From contig NZ_JARFVB010000001.1 in the NCBI RefSeq assembly GCF_029193885.1, positions 372,001 to 436,000 of the forward strand: 64,000 nt of DNA, read 5' to 3'. Below the pieces are notes generated by a model, which searched no databases, was not told the origin of the DNA, and was given only the letters and a program-made list of their open reading frames with translations. Shown here in pieces: positions 52,638 to 60,741 of the stretch (its first letter is position 1; each line of letters begins with the position of its first letter). This stretch comes from Flagellimonas yonaguniensis. Its GTDB lineage: Bacteria > Bacteroidota > Bacteroidia > Flavobacteriales > Flavobacteriaceae. The position numbers and the translations under genes were made by a program.

Positions 52638-53138
52638 CTACGATGGGTCTACCAAGAACAATGGCTGGTCAAATTCCACTGGAGACGAATCATCAACCAA
52701 TATCTTAACAATTTTACCAGAAACTTCGGATTCGATATCGTTGAAAAGTTTCATGGCCTCAATCACACAAAGTACATCTCCTTTATTGATGGAGCTTCCC
52801 ACCTCCACAAATGGCGGTTTGTCCGGGGATGGTTTTCTATAGAATGTTCCTATGATAGGGGACTTTACTGTGATATATTTTGAATCATCCTCTGCTTTTT
52901 TCGCATCAGCGGGTGCTGGTGCTGCAGCTTCCTGTGTGGCAGCTGGCGCTGGAGCGGCAGGAGCTGCTGCGGATGGTTGAGCCATTGGGATTTGTTGAAC
53001 AATTGTGGTTTCGGGTATGCTGGAGCCAGTGTTTCCCGTTCGAATGGTGATCTTAATGTCCTCCATTTCCAACTTTACCTCGCTGGCACCGGATTTGGCT
53101 ACAAACTTGATTAAACTTTGAATTTCCTTTACGTCCAT
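52638..53138 (-). CDS. accB: Biotin carboxyl carrier protein of acetyl-CoA carboxylase
   Basis: A 166-residue protein. An N-terminal helical part is followed by a flexible Ala/Pro-rich linker (about 55-85) and a biotinyl domain at 90-166. The biotinylated lysine is K130 in VIEAMKL. The thumb is present as the [20 protein letters not shown] segment. It is adjacent to accC (85 bases) and downstream of fabH (25 bases). It carries CO2 from AccC to the carboxyltransferase, which is not in the window. Confidence 0.96.
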   Translation of the reverse strand: MDVKEIQSLIKFVAKSGASEVKLEMEDIKITIRTGNTGSSIPETTIVQQIPMAQPSAAAPAAPAPAATQEAAAPAPADAKKAEDDSKYITVKSPIIGTFYRKPSPDKPPFVEVGSSINKGDVLCVIEAMKLFNDIESEVSGKIVKILVDDSSPVEFDQPLFLVDPS

Positions 53139-53163
53139 GGAATATAATTTTGTTAGTTGTTGA

Positions 53164-54159
53164 TTAAGAATTATAGGCCCATTTCAAATAAATGGAACCC
53201 CATGTAAAACCTCCTCCAAAGGCGGCAAAAATTATGTTATCTCCTTTTTTCAACTGCTTTTCGTAATCGTAAAGCAACAAAGGTAACGTGGCGGATGTTG
53301 TATTGCCGTATCGATCGATGTTCACCAAGACTTTTTCGGCCTCAAGGCCCATTCTATTGGCAGTGGCATCAATGATACGTTTGTTGGCCTGGTGTGGCGC
53401 CAACCATTGTACATCATCTTTGGTCAAGTTGTTTCGCTCCATGATCAATGCGGATACATCGGCCATGTTGGATACGGCAAATTTAAAAACTGATTTACCG
53501 TCTTGAAAAACGTAATGCTGTTTGTTCTTTATCGTTTCTTCGGATGCGGGCAAAATAGAGCCGCCAGCATCGATTTTCAAAAATTGACGACCGATACCAT
53601 CAGAACGCAGGTACTCATCTTGCAAACCCAAACCTTCCTCATTGGGTTCAAAAAGAACAGCCCCAGCACCATCTCCAAAAATAATGCATGTGGTTCTATC
53701 GGTATAGTCTATAATGGAGGACATTTTATCGGCTCCGATGACCAATACTTTTTTGTACCTACCTGATTCTATGTAACTGGCCGCGGTGGACATTCCGTAC
53801 AAAAAGCTGGAACACGCCGCTTGTAAATCATAGGCGAAAGCGTTGACTGCACCAATTTCCGAAGCTACATAAGCCGCAGTGGAAGCGACGGGCATATCAG
53901 GGGTGGCAGTGGCAACAAGCACAAAGTCTATTTCGGAAGCATCGATGCCCCTTTTTTGAAGCAGGTCTTCCGCAGCTTTGATGGCCATGTAAGATGTTCC
54001 CGCGTTCTCTTCTTTTAAGATTCTTCGTTCCTTGATTCCGGTTCTAGTGGTAATCCATTCATCGTTGGTGTCCACCATGGTTTCCAATACTTTATTGGAA
54101 AGAACAAACTCAGGAACATATCCTCCTACAGCTGTTATTGCTGCTGCTGTTTTCTTCAT
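53164..54159 (-). CDS. fabH: 3-oxoacyl-ACP synthase III
   Basis: A 331-residue enzyme starting [17 protein letters not shown] at 54159, with AGAGAGG upstream; an upstream ATG at 54192 is in frame but unlikely. It condenses an acyl-CoA primer with malonyl-ACP to start fatty acid synthesis. The catalytic triad is C116 ([10 protein letters not shown]), H256 (APHQANKR) and N286 (RYGNTTSA). The gene lies between rpmF and accB, the order usual in Bacteroidota, and links fatty-acid initiation with carboxylase genes. Confidence 0.95.
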   Translation of the reverse strand: MKKTAAAITAVGGYVPEFVLSNKVLETMVDTNDEWITTRTGIKERRILKEENAGTSYMAIKAAEDLLQKRGIDASEIDFVLVATATPDMPVASTAAYVASEIGAVNAFAYDLQAACSSFLYGMSTAASYIESGRYKKVLVIGADKMSSIIDYTDRTTCIIFGDGAGAVLFEPNEEGLGLQDEYLRSDGIGRQFLKIDAGGSILPASEETIKNKQHYVFQDGKSVFKFAVSNMADVSALIMERNNLTKDDVQWLAPHQANKRIIDATANRMGLEAEKVLVNIDRYGNTTSATLPLLLYDYEKQLKKGDNIIFAAFGGGFTWGSIYLKWAYNS

Positions 54160-54285
54160 TTTTAGCCTCTCTTTATTGTCAAAAAGATTCAAATTTGACC
54201 CAAAAGGTGTGAAAATTAGTCATTTTATATGACTTTACCGTGATAATTGAGCCGATTTTGGGTGTTAACGTGGGTCCATAAAAAA

Positions 54286-54312
54286 ACTCCCGTTAATATA
54301 TTGAACGGGAGT
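54286..54312 (-). terminator. Rho-independent terminator after rpmF
   Basis: ACTCCCGTT (54286-54294) pairs perfectly with AACGGGAGT (54304-54312) over a 9-base loop, and on the minus strand TTTTTTATGG follows. It separates rpmF from fabH, so fabH-accB-accC may have its own promoter. Confidence 0.85.
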
Positions 54313-54336
54313 TACTGTATTATGGGGGATTTGCGG

Positions 54337-54537
54337 TTAGGCCGCAGTTTCCTCTTCTGTTTTGTCAATCAAAACCTGACCTCTGTAGTACAATTTGCCT
54401 TCGTGCCAGTGAGCTCTGTGGAACAAGTGCATTTCACCTGTAGTTGAGTCTTTGGCAATTGTTGGCGCAACAGCTTTGTAGTGGGTTCTTCTTTTGTCCC
54501 TTCTGGTTTTTGATATTTTTCTTTTAGGATGTGCCAT
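54337..54537 (-). CDS. rpmF: 50S ribosomal protein L32
   Basis: A 66-residue basic protein beginning [20 protein letters not shown], the conserved L32 start, with [19 protein letters not shown] later. The form lacks the four zinc-binding cysteines seen in some L32 proteins. It follows yceD (DUF177) by 7 bases, as in most bacteria. Confidence 0.97.
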   Translation of the reverse strand: MAHPKRKISKTRRDKRRTHYKAVAPTIAKDSTTGEMHLFHRAHWHEGKLYYRGQVLIDKTEEETAA

Positions 54538-54544
54538 TATAAAC

Positions 54545-55078
54545 CTATTTATCCGTTAGTAACTTTTTTAAATCATCCCATCTGGGATCTGTTTCTTCTG
54601 TTGATTTTGTATTCTCTTTTGGCTGAAGCTCTTCGAGCTTGTCCAAGATGTCCGATTGCAACGTGCCATCTTCAACTCCGGGGTGAACCCTTTTTTGCGG
54701 AACGGCCAGCACCAACATTTCGTATACGTACTGTGCAATATTGAATTGGTGCTCTCCATGTGGGATGATCAAGATTTCATCATCCTCATCATTGAACTCT
54801 TCGCCAAACTTGACAACTAGTTTTAAATTGGAGTTGATTGGCTGATCAAATGGTTCGCCCGTTAAATCACAATCCACATTTATGGTTCCCTCCGCTTCAA
54901 TCTGAAGTTCCATCATGGTGCTCATTTTTTCCAAAATGGCATCTATGCGAATGGAAGCTCCATTAAATTCTTGGTAGTCAAAAGATTCAAAGAACGCATC
55001 ATCAATTTCGTACACAAAGTTATGTTTTCCCAACTTCAGACCTGAAAAAGGGATATTAAACTCTTTCAGCTTCATCAT
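54545..55078 (-). CDS. YceD / DUF177 family protein
   Basis: A 177-residue protein. The start is at the ATG at 55078 or the next ATG at 55075 ([20 protein letters not shown]); the frame is open to 55165 but the extra part is not conserved. The core [15 protein letters not shown] matches the Cys-x-C/T..P region of DUF177, whose genes nearly always precede rpmF. The plant and bacterial homologues are linked to 23S rRNA accumulation; the molecular function is unsettled. The acidic end ([20 protein letters not shown]) is typical. Confidence 0.9.
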   Translation of the reverse strand: MMKLKEFNIPFSGLKLGKHNFVYEIDDAFFESFDYQEFNGASIRIDAILEKMSTMMELQIEAEGTINVDCDLTGEPFDQPINSNLKLVVKFGEEFNDEDDEILIIPHGEHQFNIAQYVYEMLVLAVPQKRVHPGVEDGTLQSDILDKLEELQPKENTKSTEETDPRWDDLKKLLTDK

Positions 55079-55188
55079 TTCTACACTTAAGGTTTGTGTA
55101 CCAGCCTTTAAAGGCGGGTGCAAAGATACTACTAATTTACAAAACTGCAATTCTTGCCACAACAAATATCTAAAATGCAGATAACTTT

Positions 55189-56241
55189 TTACCCTCCTCG
55201 CTTAATTTTCTGCTTTTTAAGGGGATTTTCGGTAAGTTCCAGATACTCGGTCCTGTTTTTAAATACTTTAATCGCAGTGAATACGGCTTCTTTAAAAGAA
55301 CTTTCATCCGCCTTGCCTTTTCCAGCGATTTCATAGGCGGTTCCATGGTCTGGGGATGTTCGCACTTTATCCAGTCCTGCAGTATAGTTTACCCCTTTAC
55401 CAAAGGAAAGGGTTTTGAACGGGATAAGGCCTTGGTCGTGATAGGCAGCCAAGATGGCGTCAAAATTATGATGGTTGTTGGAGCCGAAAAAACTATCTGC
55501 CGAGTAGGGCCCATATACCAAAGTGCCCTTGTCGAACAATTCCTTTATGGTTGGCTTTAGAATTTTATCGTCCTCTTCGCCAATGGTCCCATTGTCTCCG
55601 CTATGTGGATTGATACCGAGCAGCGCAATCTTGGGCCTGCGAATACCAAAATCCATTTTCAGGGATTTTTCCATGGTGGCCACTTTGCTGCGAATGAGTT
55701 TTGGGGTAATGGCCTTTGCCACATCCTTAACTGCAATATGATCGGTAAGTAAACCGACACGCAATGAATTCGTTACCATGAACATTAGGCTTTCACCTTC
55801 TAGTTTTTGGGCAAGGAAGTCCGTATGTCCTGGAAAGGTAAAGTCTTCGGATTGGATATTTTTTTTGTTGATGGGTGCCGTGACCAACACATCGATTTTA
55901 TCTTCTTTTAGGGCGGTAACGGCCGCTCGCAATGATCGAATGGCAAAATCGCCTCCTTCATTGGTGGCTTGACCGTATTCGATTTTTGGCACTTCTTTCC
56001 AAACATTGACAATGTTGACTTTGCCTTCCAAGGCCTGACCGGCATCCCGGACACCGTTGAACTTGATATCGATTCCCAAATCTTTGATTTGTTGGGAAAT
56101 GGTTTTGTTGGACGCAAATATCACTGGGGTGCAAAACTCCAGCATCCGTGGGTCTTCAAATGTTTTGAGCGCCACCTCACACCCAATGCCATTAATGTCC
56201 CCAATGGAGATCCCTAACCTTATTTTTTGCTTTTCCTTCAT
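55189..56241 (-). CDS. pdxA: 4-hydroxythreonine-4-phosphate dehydrogenase
   Basis: A 350-residue enzyme of the DXP-dependent vitamin B6 pathway. It oxidises 4-phosphohydroxy-L-threonine with NAD. Recognisable segments: LGISIGDINGIGCEVALKTF at the N-terminus, TFPGHTDFLA with a metal-binding His, LGINPHSGDNGTIG, YHDQGLIPFKTLSFGKGVNY and DHGTAYEIAGKGKADESS. It is divergent from the riboflavin synthase gene, with 58 bases between start codons, and upstream of yceD by 110 bases. Confidence 0.95.
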   Translation of the reverse strand: MKEKQKIRLGISIGDINGIGCEVALKTFEDPRMLEFCTPVIFASNKTISQQIKDLGIDIKFNGVRDAGQALEGKVNIVNVWKEVPKIEYGQATNEGGDFAIRSLRAAVTALKEDKIDVLVTAPINKKNIQSEDFTFPGHTDFLAQKLEGESLMFMVTNSLRVGLLTDHIAVKDVAKAITPKLIRSKVATMEKSLKMDFGIRRPKIALLGINPHSGDNGTIGEEDDKILKPTIKELFDKGTLVYGPYSADSFFGSNNHHNFDAILAAYHDQGLIPFKTLSFGKGVNYTAGLDKVRTSPDHGTAYEIAGKGKADESSFKEAVFTAIKVFKNRTEYLELTENPLKKQKIKRGG

Positions 56242-56299
56242 AAAATGAATGCCGTTATGGCTACTTTTGCATTACAAATCTAGTCAATTAATAAGAGAC

Positions 56300-56890
56300 A
56301 TGTTCACAGGGATTATTGAGACTTTGGGAAAGGTTGAAAAGCTGGAAAAGGATGGTGGAAATCTTCACATTACCGTTACTTCGGATATTACTTCGGAATT
56401 GAAGATAGATCAAAGTGTTTCCCATAATGGGGTATGCCTTACCGTAATTGCCATTGATGATAAGAACTATACGGTAACGGCCATTGAAGAGACCTTGAAC
56501 AAGACCAATTTAGGCGATCTGAAGGTTGGTGGTATTGTTAATTTGGAACGCGCCATGTTGCTCGGCGCCCGTTTGGATGGACACATTGTTCAAGGACACG
56601 TGGACCAAACCGCTGTTTGTAAATCCATTACCGAAAAAGATGGCAGTTGGATCTACACTTTTGAATACGACCCCAAACTCAATAATGTAACCATCGAGAA
56701 AGGTTCCATTACCGTGGACGGTGTCAGCTTAACTGTGGTGGGTTCCGAAAAGAACAGCTTTAGTGTGGCCATTATCCCCTATACTCACGAGCATACCCGC
56801 TTCCACACCTACAAAGTAGGTGCTACTGTAAACTTGGAGTTTGATGTAGTGGGGAAATATGTTTCCAGATTATTGGAATTGAGGGGTTAA
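56300..56890 (+). CDS. ribE: Riboflavin synthase alpha subunit
   Basis: A 196-residue enzyme starting MFTGIIETLGKVEKLEKD at 56300, the invariant N-terminus of the family; an upstream ATG at 56249 is in frame but would add an unrelated leader. Two lumazine-binding repeats are visible: SHNGVCLTV ... GDLKVGGIVNLERAM and DGVSLTVVGSEKNSFSVAII ... VGATVNLEFDVVGKY. It dismutates two 6,7-dimethyl-8-ribityllumazine molecules to riboflavin. Confidence 0.95.
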   Translation: MFTGIIETLGKVEKLEKDGGNLHITVTSDITSELKIDQSVSHNGVCLTVIAIDDKNYTVTAIEETLNKTNLGDLKVGGIVNLERAMLLGARLDGHIVQGHVDQTAVCKSITEKDGSWIYTFEYDPKLNNVTIEKGSITVDGVSLTVVGSEKNSFSVAIIPYTHEHTRFHTYKVGATVNLEFDVVGKYVSRLLELRG

Positions 56891-56896
56891 AATCCA

Positions 56897-58699
56897 TCAA
56901 AATACATTCCTCATCCCACGCCAAATACGTAAGAGTACAAATGTGGCTATCAATACCAATACAGTGAGCCCAATCGCCAACGGATAATTACCATAAATCC
57001 AGTTTCCTGTGGCAAAAAGACATCCGTAGACCAAAATACAACCTACGATCATGGCCAAAACACCTGATGGGACGCTCCATTTGGCATTTTCATCTTCCAG
57101 GGAAACGCCCTCTTTCTTTGCCTCGGCATGAATTTTTTTCCACCCAGGGCCCCCTGGTTTTGTGATTTTATAGAAGCGGTAGAGCACTTTGTTTTCCTCT
57201 GGTTTGGTCAAAAAGGTAGTGGCCAACCAAAGGACGGTGGTGATCAGCACCACTAATGGAAACTTGCTCCATGTTGGAAACGGTGCTCCTTCTGCCAAAA
57301 ACAGAGGTTCTTCCAGCTGCCAGAAAATAATCGAAATAATACCAGATGAGAACATGGCGACGATTTCGCTCCATGCATTGATTCGCCACCAGAACCATCG
57401 CAACAAAAAGATGAGACCCGTTCCTGCTCCGAACATGATGATGATGTCGAAAAGCTGTGTGGCATTATTGAGTTCCAAGGCAAAAAGACTGCTCAAAACC
57501 ATCAGAACAACTGTGGAGATCCTTCCCACGTTTACCAATTCTTTTTCCGAAGCATTTTTGTTGACCTGCTGTTTGTAGAAATCATTTACGATATAAGAAG
57601 ATCCCCAGTTGAGGTGGGTTGAAATGGTCGACATATAGGCGGCACCCAAGGAAGCCATTACCAGACCCAACAAACCCGTGGGCAGCATGGTCAACATGGC
57701 GGAATAGGCCAAATCGTTTTTAAGGATATTTTCGGGCACATTGGGAAATGCCTGTTGAATGCTTTCCAAATCGGGGAATACCACAATGGAGGCCAAGGCC
57801 ACCAAAATCCAAGGCCAAGGTCTTAGCGCATAATGCAATATGTTGAAGAAAAACGTCGCCCCGATGGCGTGGTTTTCATTTTTTGCGGCTAACATACGCT
57901 GTGCGATATACCCGCCACCTCCAGGCTCACCTCCAGGGTACCATGCACTCCACCATTGCACGGCCAAGGGTATGATCAATAAGCCTATCAGGGCATCGGT
58001 GTCCGAAAAATCGGGAAGGATGGACATTTTTTCCTGCACTTGTGCATTCGCCAAAATATTATCCAATCCACCAACTTCGGGGATGTTTACCAAATAGATC
58101 GCAGCTCCAATGGCTCCGCCCATGGCGACAAAAAACAGTAAAAAGTCTGTATAAACCACTCCTCTAAATCCACCAACGGCACTGAAAATCACCGTAATTG
58201 TTCCTCCTAGCAGCACAGTTTCCACGGGTTCCAGCCCGAGCATTACCTGTCCAATTTTTATGGCGGCCAAGGTCACGGCCGACATGGCCATCACATTAAA
58301 GACCACACCTAAGTACAACGATCGAAATCCACGAAGAAAATGTGCAGGTTTTCCGCCGTACCTTAAATCATAAAACTCCATATCCGTGGCCACGTTGGAT
58401 TTCCTCCAAAGCTTGGCATACACAAATACGGTAAGCAAACCTGTGAGCAAAAAGGCCCACCAGCCCCAGTTTCCCGAAACGCCATCGGTACGGACGAAGT
58501 CCGTGACCAAATTGGGCGTGTCCGTGGAAAAGGTAGTGGCAACCATGGAAAAGCCCAAAAGCCACCAAGGCATGCTACGGCCCGATAAAAAGTATTCTGC
58601 GGTGTTTTTTCCTGATTTTTTGGAAACATAGATTCCAATGAAAAGGACTATGGCAAAAAATCCAAAGATGATGGTGTAATCTAAAAGTTCTAGTTTCAT
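56897..58699 (-). CDS. Sodium:solute symporter (SSS family)
   Basis: A 600-residue membrane protein with about 14-15 hydrophobic segments. Family hallmarks: the N-terminal KKSGKNTAEYFLSGRSMPWW, the ATTFSTDTPNL helix, AVGGFRGVVYTDF and GGGGYIAQRMLAAKNE. The sodium-site region (YMSTISTHLNWGSSYIVNDF) is present. Substrate cannot be read from the sequence; related Bacteroidota transporters are annotated for sugars, but no catabolic gene lies beside it. It is convergent with riboflavin synthase and divergent from the TauE/SafE gene. Confidence 0.92.
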   Translation of the reverse strand: MKLELLDYTIIFGFFAIVLFIGIYVSKKSGKNTAEYFLSGRSMPWWLLGFSMVATTFSTDTPNLVTDFVRTDGVSGNWGWWAFLLTGLLTVFVYAKLWRKSNVATDMEFYDLRYGGKPAHFLRGFRSLYLGVVFNVMAMSAVTLAAIKIGQVMLGLEPVETVLLGGTITVIFSAVGGFRGVVYTDFLLFFVAMGGAIGAAIYLVNIPEVGGLDNILANAQVQEKMSILPDFSDTDALIGLLIIPLAVQWWSAWYPGGEPGGGGYIAQRMLAAKNENHAIGATFFFNILHYALRPWPWILVALASIVVFPDLESIQQAFPNVPENILKNDLAYSAMLTMLPTGLLGLVMASLGAAYMSTISTHLNWGSSYIVNDFYKQQVNKNASEKELVNVGRISTVVLMVLSSLFALELNNATQLFDIIIMFGAGTGLIFLLRWFWWRINAWSEIVAMFSSGIISIIFWQLEEPLFLAEGAPFPTWSKFPLVVLITTVLWLATTFLTKPEENKVLYRFYKITKPGGPGWKKIHAEAKKEGVSLEDENAKWSVPSGVLAMIVGCILVYGCLFATGNWIYGNYPLAIGLTVLVLIATFVLLRIWRGMRNVF

Positions 58700-58767
58700 T
58701 TGTTTAGTTTGGCTGGAGTTAAAGATAGGTTTTTTGGGTTACTTTTGTGAACCAGTAAAAAGTCTTC

Positions 58768-59523
58768 ATGTTTCTTTCCACCTACTCAGATATTTCCGTT
58801 GCCGCATGGACCATGGCCGCCACTGCCGTTTTCTTAATGGGGGTCTCGAAAGCGGGGCTTAAGGGGATGTCCATTTTTAATGTGACGCTAATGGCATTGG
58901 CATTTGGTTCCAAGGCTTCAACGGGACTTTTTATTCCCCTACTGATCGTGGGCGACACTTTTGCCGTGATTTATTACAACCGACATACGCAATGGAAATA
59001 TATCATAAGGTTCCTTCCGTGGATGATTCTGGGGATTCTTATTGGGGTTTTGATTGGAAAGGACCTGCCTGAGCGAGAATTTAAGTGGGCCATGGTGGTC
59101 GTGATATTCATCAGTTTGGGCATGTTGGTTTTTTGGGACCTCCGAAAATCCAAAAAAGTGCCCACCCATTGGTTGTTTTCGGGTTCCATGGGTGTTTTCT
59201 CGGGGATATGTACCATGATCGGGAATTTAGCGGGGGCATTCACCAATATTTTCTTTTTGGCGATGCGTTTGCCCAAAAACGAATTTGTGGGTACCGCTGC
59301 ATGGTTGTTTTTCATTACAAACCTGTTTAAAATGCCGTTCCATGTTTTTGTTTGGAAAACGATTACAGTGGAAAGCCTTTTGATCAACTTGCGATTGCTC
59401 CCAGCCATATTTGTGGGATTGTTTTTGGGCGTTTTCTTGGTAAAGAAAATCAACGAGAAAAATTACAAGCGATTTATATTGATTGTAACCGCAATTGGTG
59501 CGGTGGCGATTTTGTTTAGATGA
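58768..59523 (+). CDS. TauE/SafE family (TSUP) membrane transporter
   Basis: A 251-residue integral membrane protein with about eight hydrophobic segments and internal duplication. The repeat motif of the family, here KAGLKGMSIFNVTLMALAFG and later GNLAGAFTNIFFLAMRLPKN, is clear. TSUP proteins move sulfite, sulfoacetate or other organic anions; the substrate is unknown here. It is a single gene that ends 5 bases before the convergent AbiH-like gene. Confidence 0.88.
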   Translation: MFLSTYSDISVAAWTMAATAVFLMGVSKAGLKGMSIFNVTLMALAFGSKASTGLFIPLLIVGDTFAVIYYNRHTQWKYIIRFLPWMILGILIGVLIGKDLPEREFKWAMVVVIFISLGMLVFWDLRKSKKVPTHWLFSGSMGVFSGICTMIGNLAGAFTNIFFLAMRLPKNEFVGTAAWLFFITNLFKMPFHVFVWKTITVESLLINLRLLPAIFVGLFLGVFLVKKINEKNYKRFILIVTAIGAVAILFR

Positions 59524-59528
59524 GACTA

Positions 59529-60662
59529 TTATTCTTCAGTTTTAATCTGTCGGATGTAATCATCTTTTTGTTTGGAGATAATCTTACTTCTCATAACTTC
59601 TTTGTCATCAAACACTCTGGAAATATTCATCAAGGTTTCTCGATAGTTGTCATTTCCACCCTCATATTTATTGTAAAAGATTCTAATCTGTTTGCAGTTA
59701 TCCTTTTGCATGATTGTATTCAACAAAATTTGATCTGACAATCCACAAGAAAGGCCATAGACATAAACCTCATAAGGGTTATTTAATTGGGTCTCCAAAT
59801 CCTTGTAATGGGTACTATTAAAATAATGGGTTGATTTTATATTTTCTAAATAATCATTCCCCAGGCTCTCCAATTTAGAATAATTTTCGCCAGTTTCATT
59901 TCCATAACCAAAGATTATAGGAAAATCGTTTAAATCTCCATGGATATGATTTATTGTGTTTTCATTCTCAGCAGACTCCGGAGCATAATCCAATAAATGA
60001 CTCAAGAATTTTGTATAATTAAAGTTTACAAAGTAATAATGTGTTGGCTTTTCTTTAGTTTCTTCATAAACCTGCAAAGAAGCATCATACTTGAGAACTT
60101 TTCCGAAAAAATGCTTTCTATATTTTGAAATTAGTTCATGCCCCTTATTTGTGTTTATCTCAAGAGTTTGTAGGTACTTCAAAAGTTCTTTTTTTAATAA
60201 CTCAAAATACAAATGAAAGTATTTGACACTTTCCTTTTTGGTTTCTAACAGTCTCTTAAAATATACCTGTTCAATATCCACCCAAGAGTTTTGACCATAG
60301 AAAGAAAATAATTCTTCAATAAAACTGTGTTTACATTGGAAGATAAAATGATATGCTGGATGATCTTTGATTTTATCCCTTTCTAAAAGATATTCGCTAT
60401 AGCTTTTTTTATATTCTATCAATTCTTTTATCCATTGTAAATTTCCAGTACTTACCTCGAGCTTTAATAAATTATTTTCAAAGGAATGAGGATGACTTGA
60501 ACGTAAAAGACCATGAGATTTCATGGCTTTAGAATGGAGCTCTTTTAGGGCCTCTTGAAAAATCCAATCCAAAAAATGAGAATAGGATGTAGGCATTCCT
60601 AATGAACGGTCAAACCCATTTCCAATTAAAATTATTCTGTTCAGTTTTGAGTTCTCGTCCAT
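59529..60662 (-). CDS. abiH: AbiH-family phage abortive-infection protein
   Basis: A 377-residue protein. The N-terminus RIILIGNGFDRSLGMPTSYS followed by HFLDW is the hallmark of AbiH (PF14253), and FVNFNYTKFLSHL, NHIHGDLND and VYVYGLSCGLSDQILL match later conserved parts. The GNGFD motif resembles a nucleotide-binding loop (SIR2-like fold), though catalysis is not shown. It is visibly more AT-rich than its neighbours and stands alone among housekeeping genes, with only 5 bases to the convergent transporter gene, so it was probably acquired. It should act in defence by aborting infection. Confidence 0.82.
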   Translation of the reverse strand: MDENSKLNRIILIGNGFDRSLGMPTSYSHFLDWIFQEALKELHSKAMKSHGLLRSSHPHSFENNLLKLEVSTGNLQWIKELIEYKKSYSEYLLERDKIKDHPAYHFIFQCKHSFIEELFSFYGQNSWVDIEQVYFKRLLETKKESVKYFHLYFELLKKELLKYLQTLEINTNKGHELISKYRKHFFGKVLKYDASLQVYEETKEKPTHYYFVNFNYTKFLSHLLDYAPESAENENTINHIHGDLNDFPIIFGYGNETGENYSKLESLGNDYLENIKSTHYFNSTHYKDLETQLNNPYEVYVYGLSCGLSDQILLNTIMQKDNCKQIRIFYNKYEGGNDNYRETLMNISRVFDDKEVMRSKIISKQKDDYIRQIKTEE

Positions 60663-60694
60663 TTAATACATTTGAAGAATCAAATTACAAAAAA

Positions 60695-60715
60695 GCCGCA
60701 TCAATTTGATGCGGC
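60695..60715 (-). terminator. Rho-independent terminator of the M14 peptidase gene
   Basis: GCCGCATCA (60695-60703) pairs with TGATGCGGC (60707-60715) over a 3-base loop; on the minus strand TTTTTTGTAA follows. It lies 26 bases after the peptidase stop codon. Confidence 0.88.
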
Positions 60716-60741
60716 CTTGCTTTATACACTATATAGTTTTG

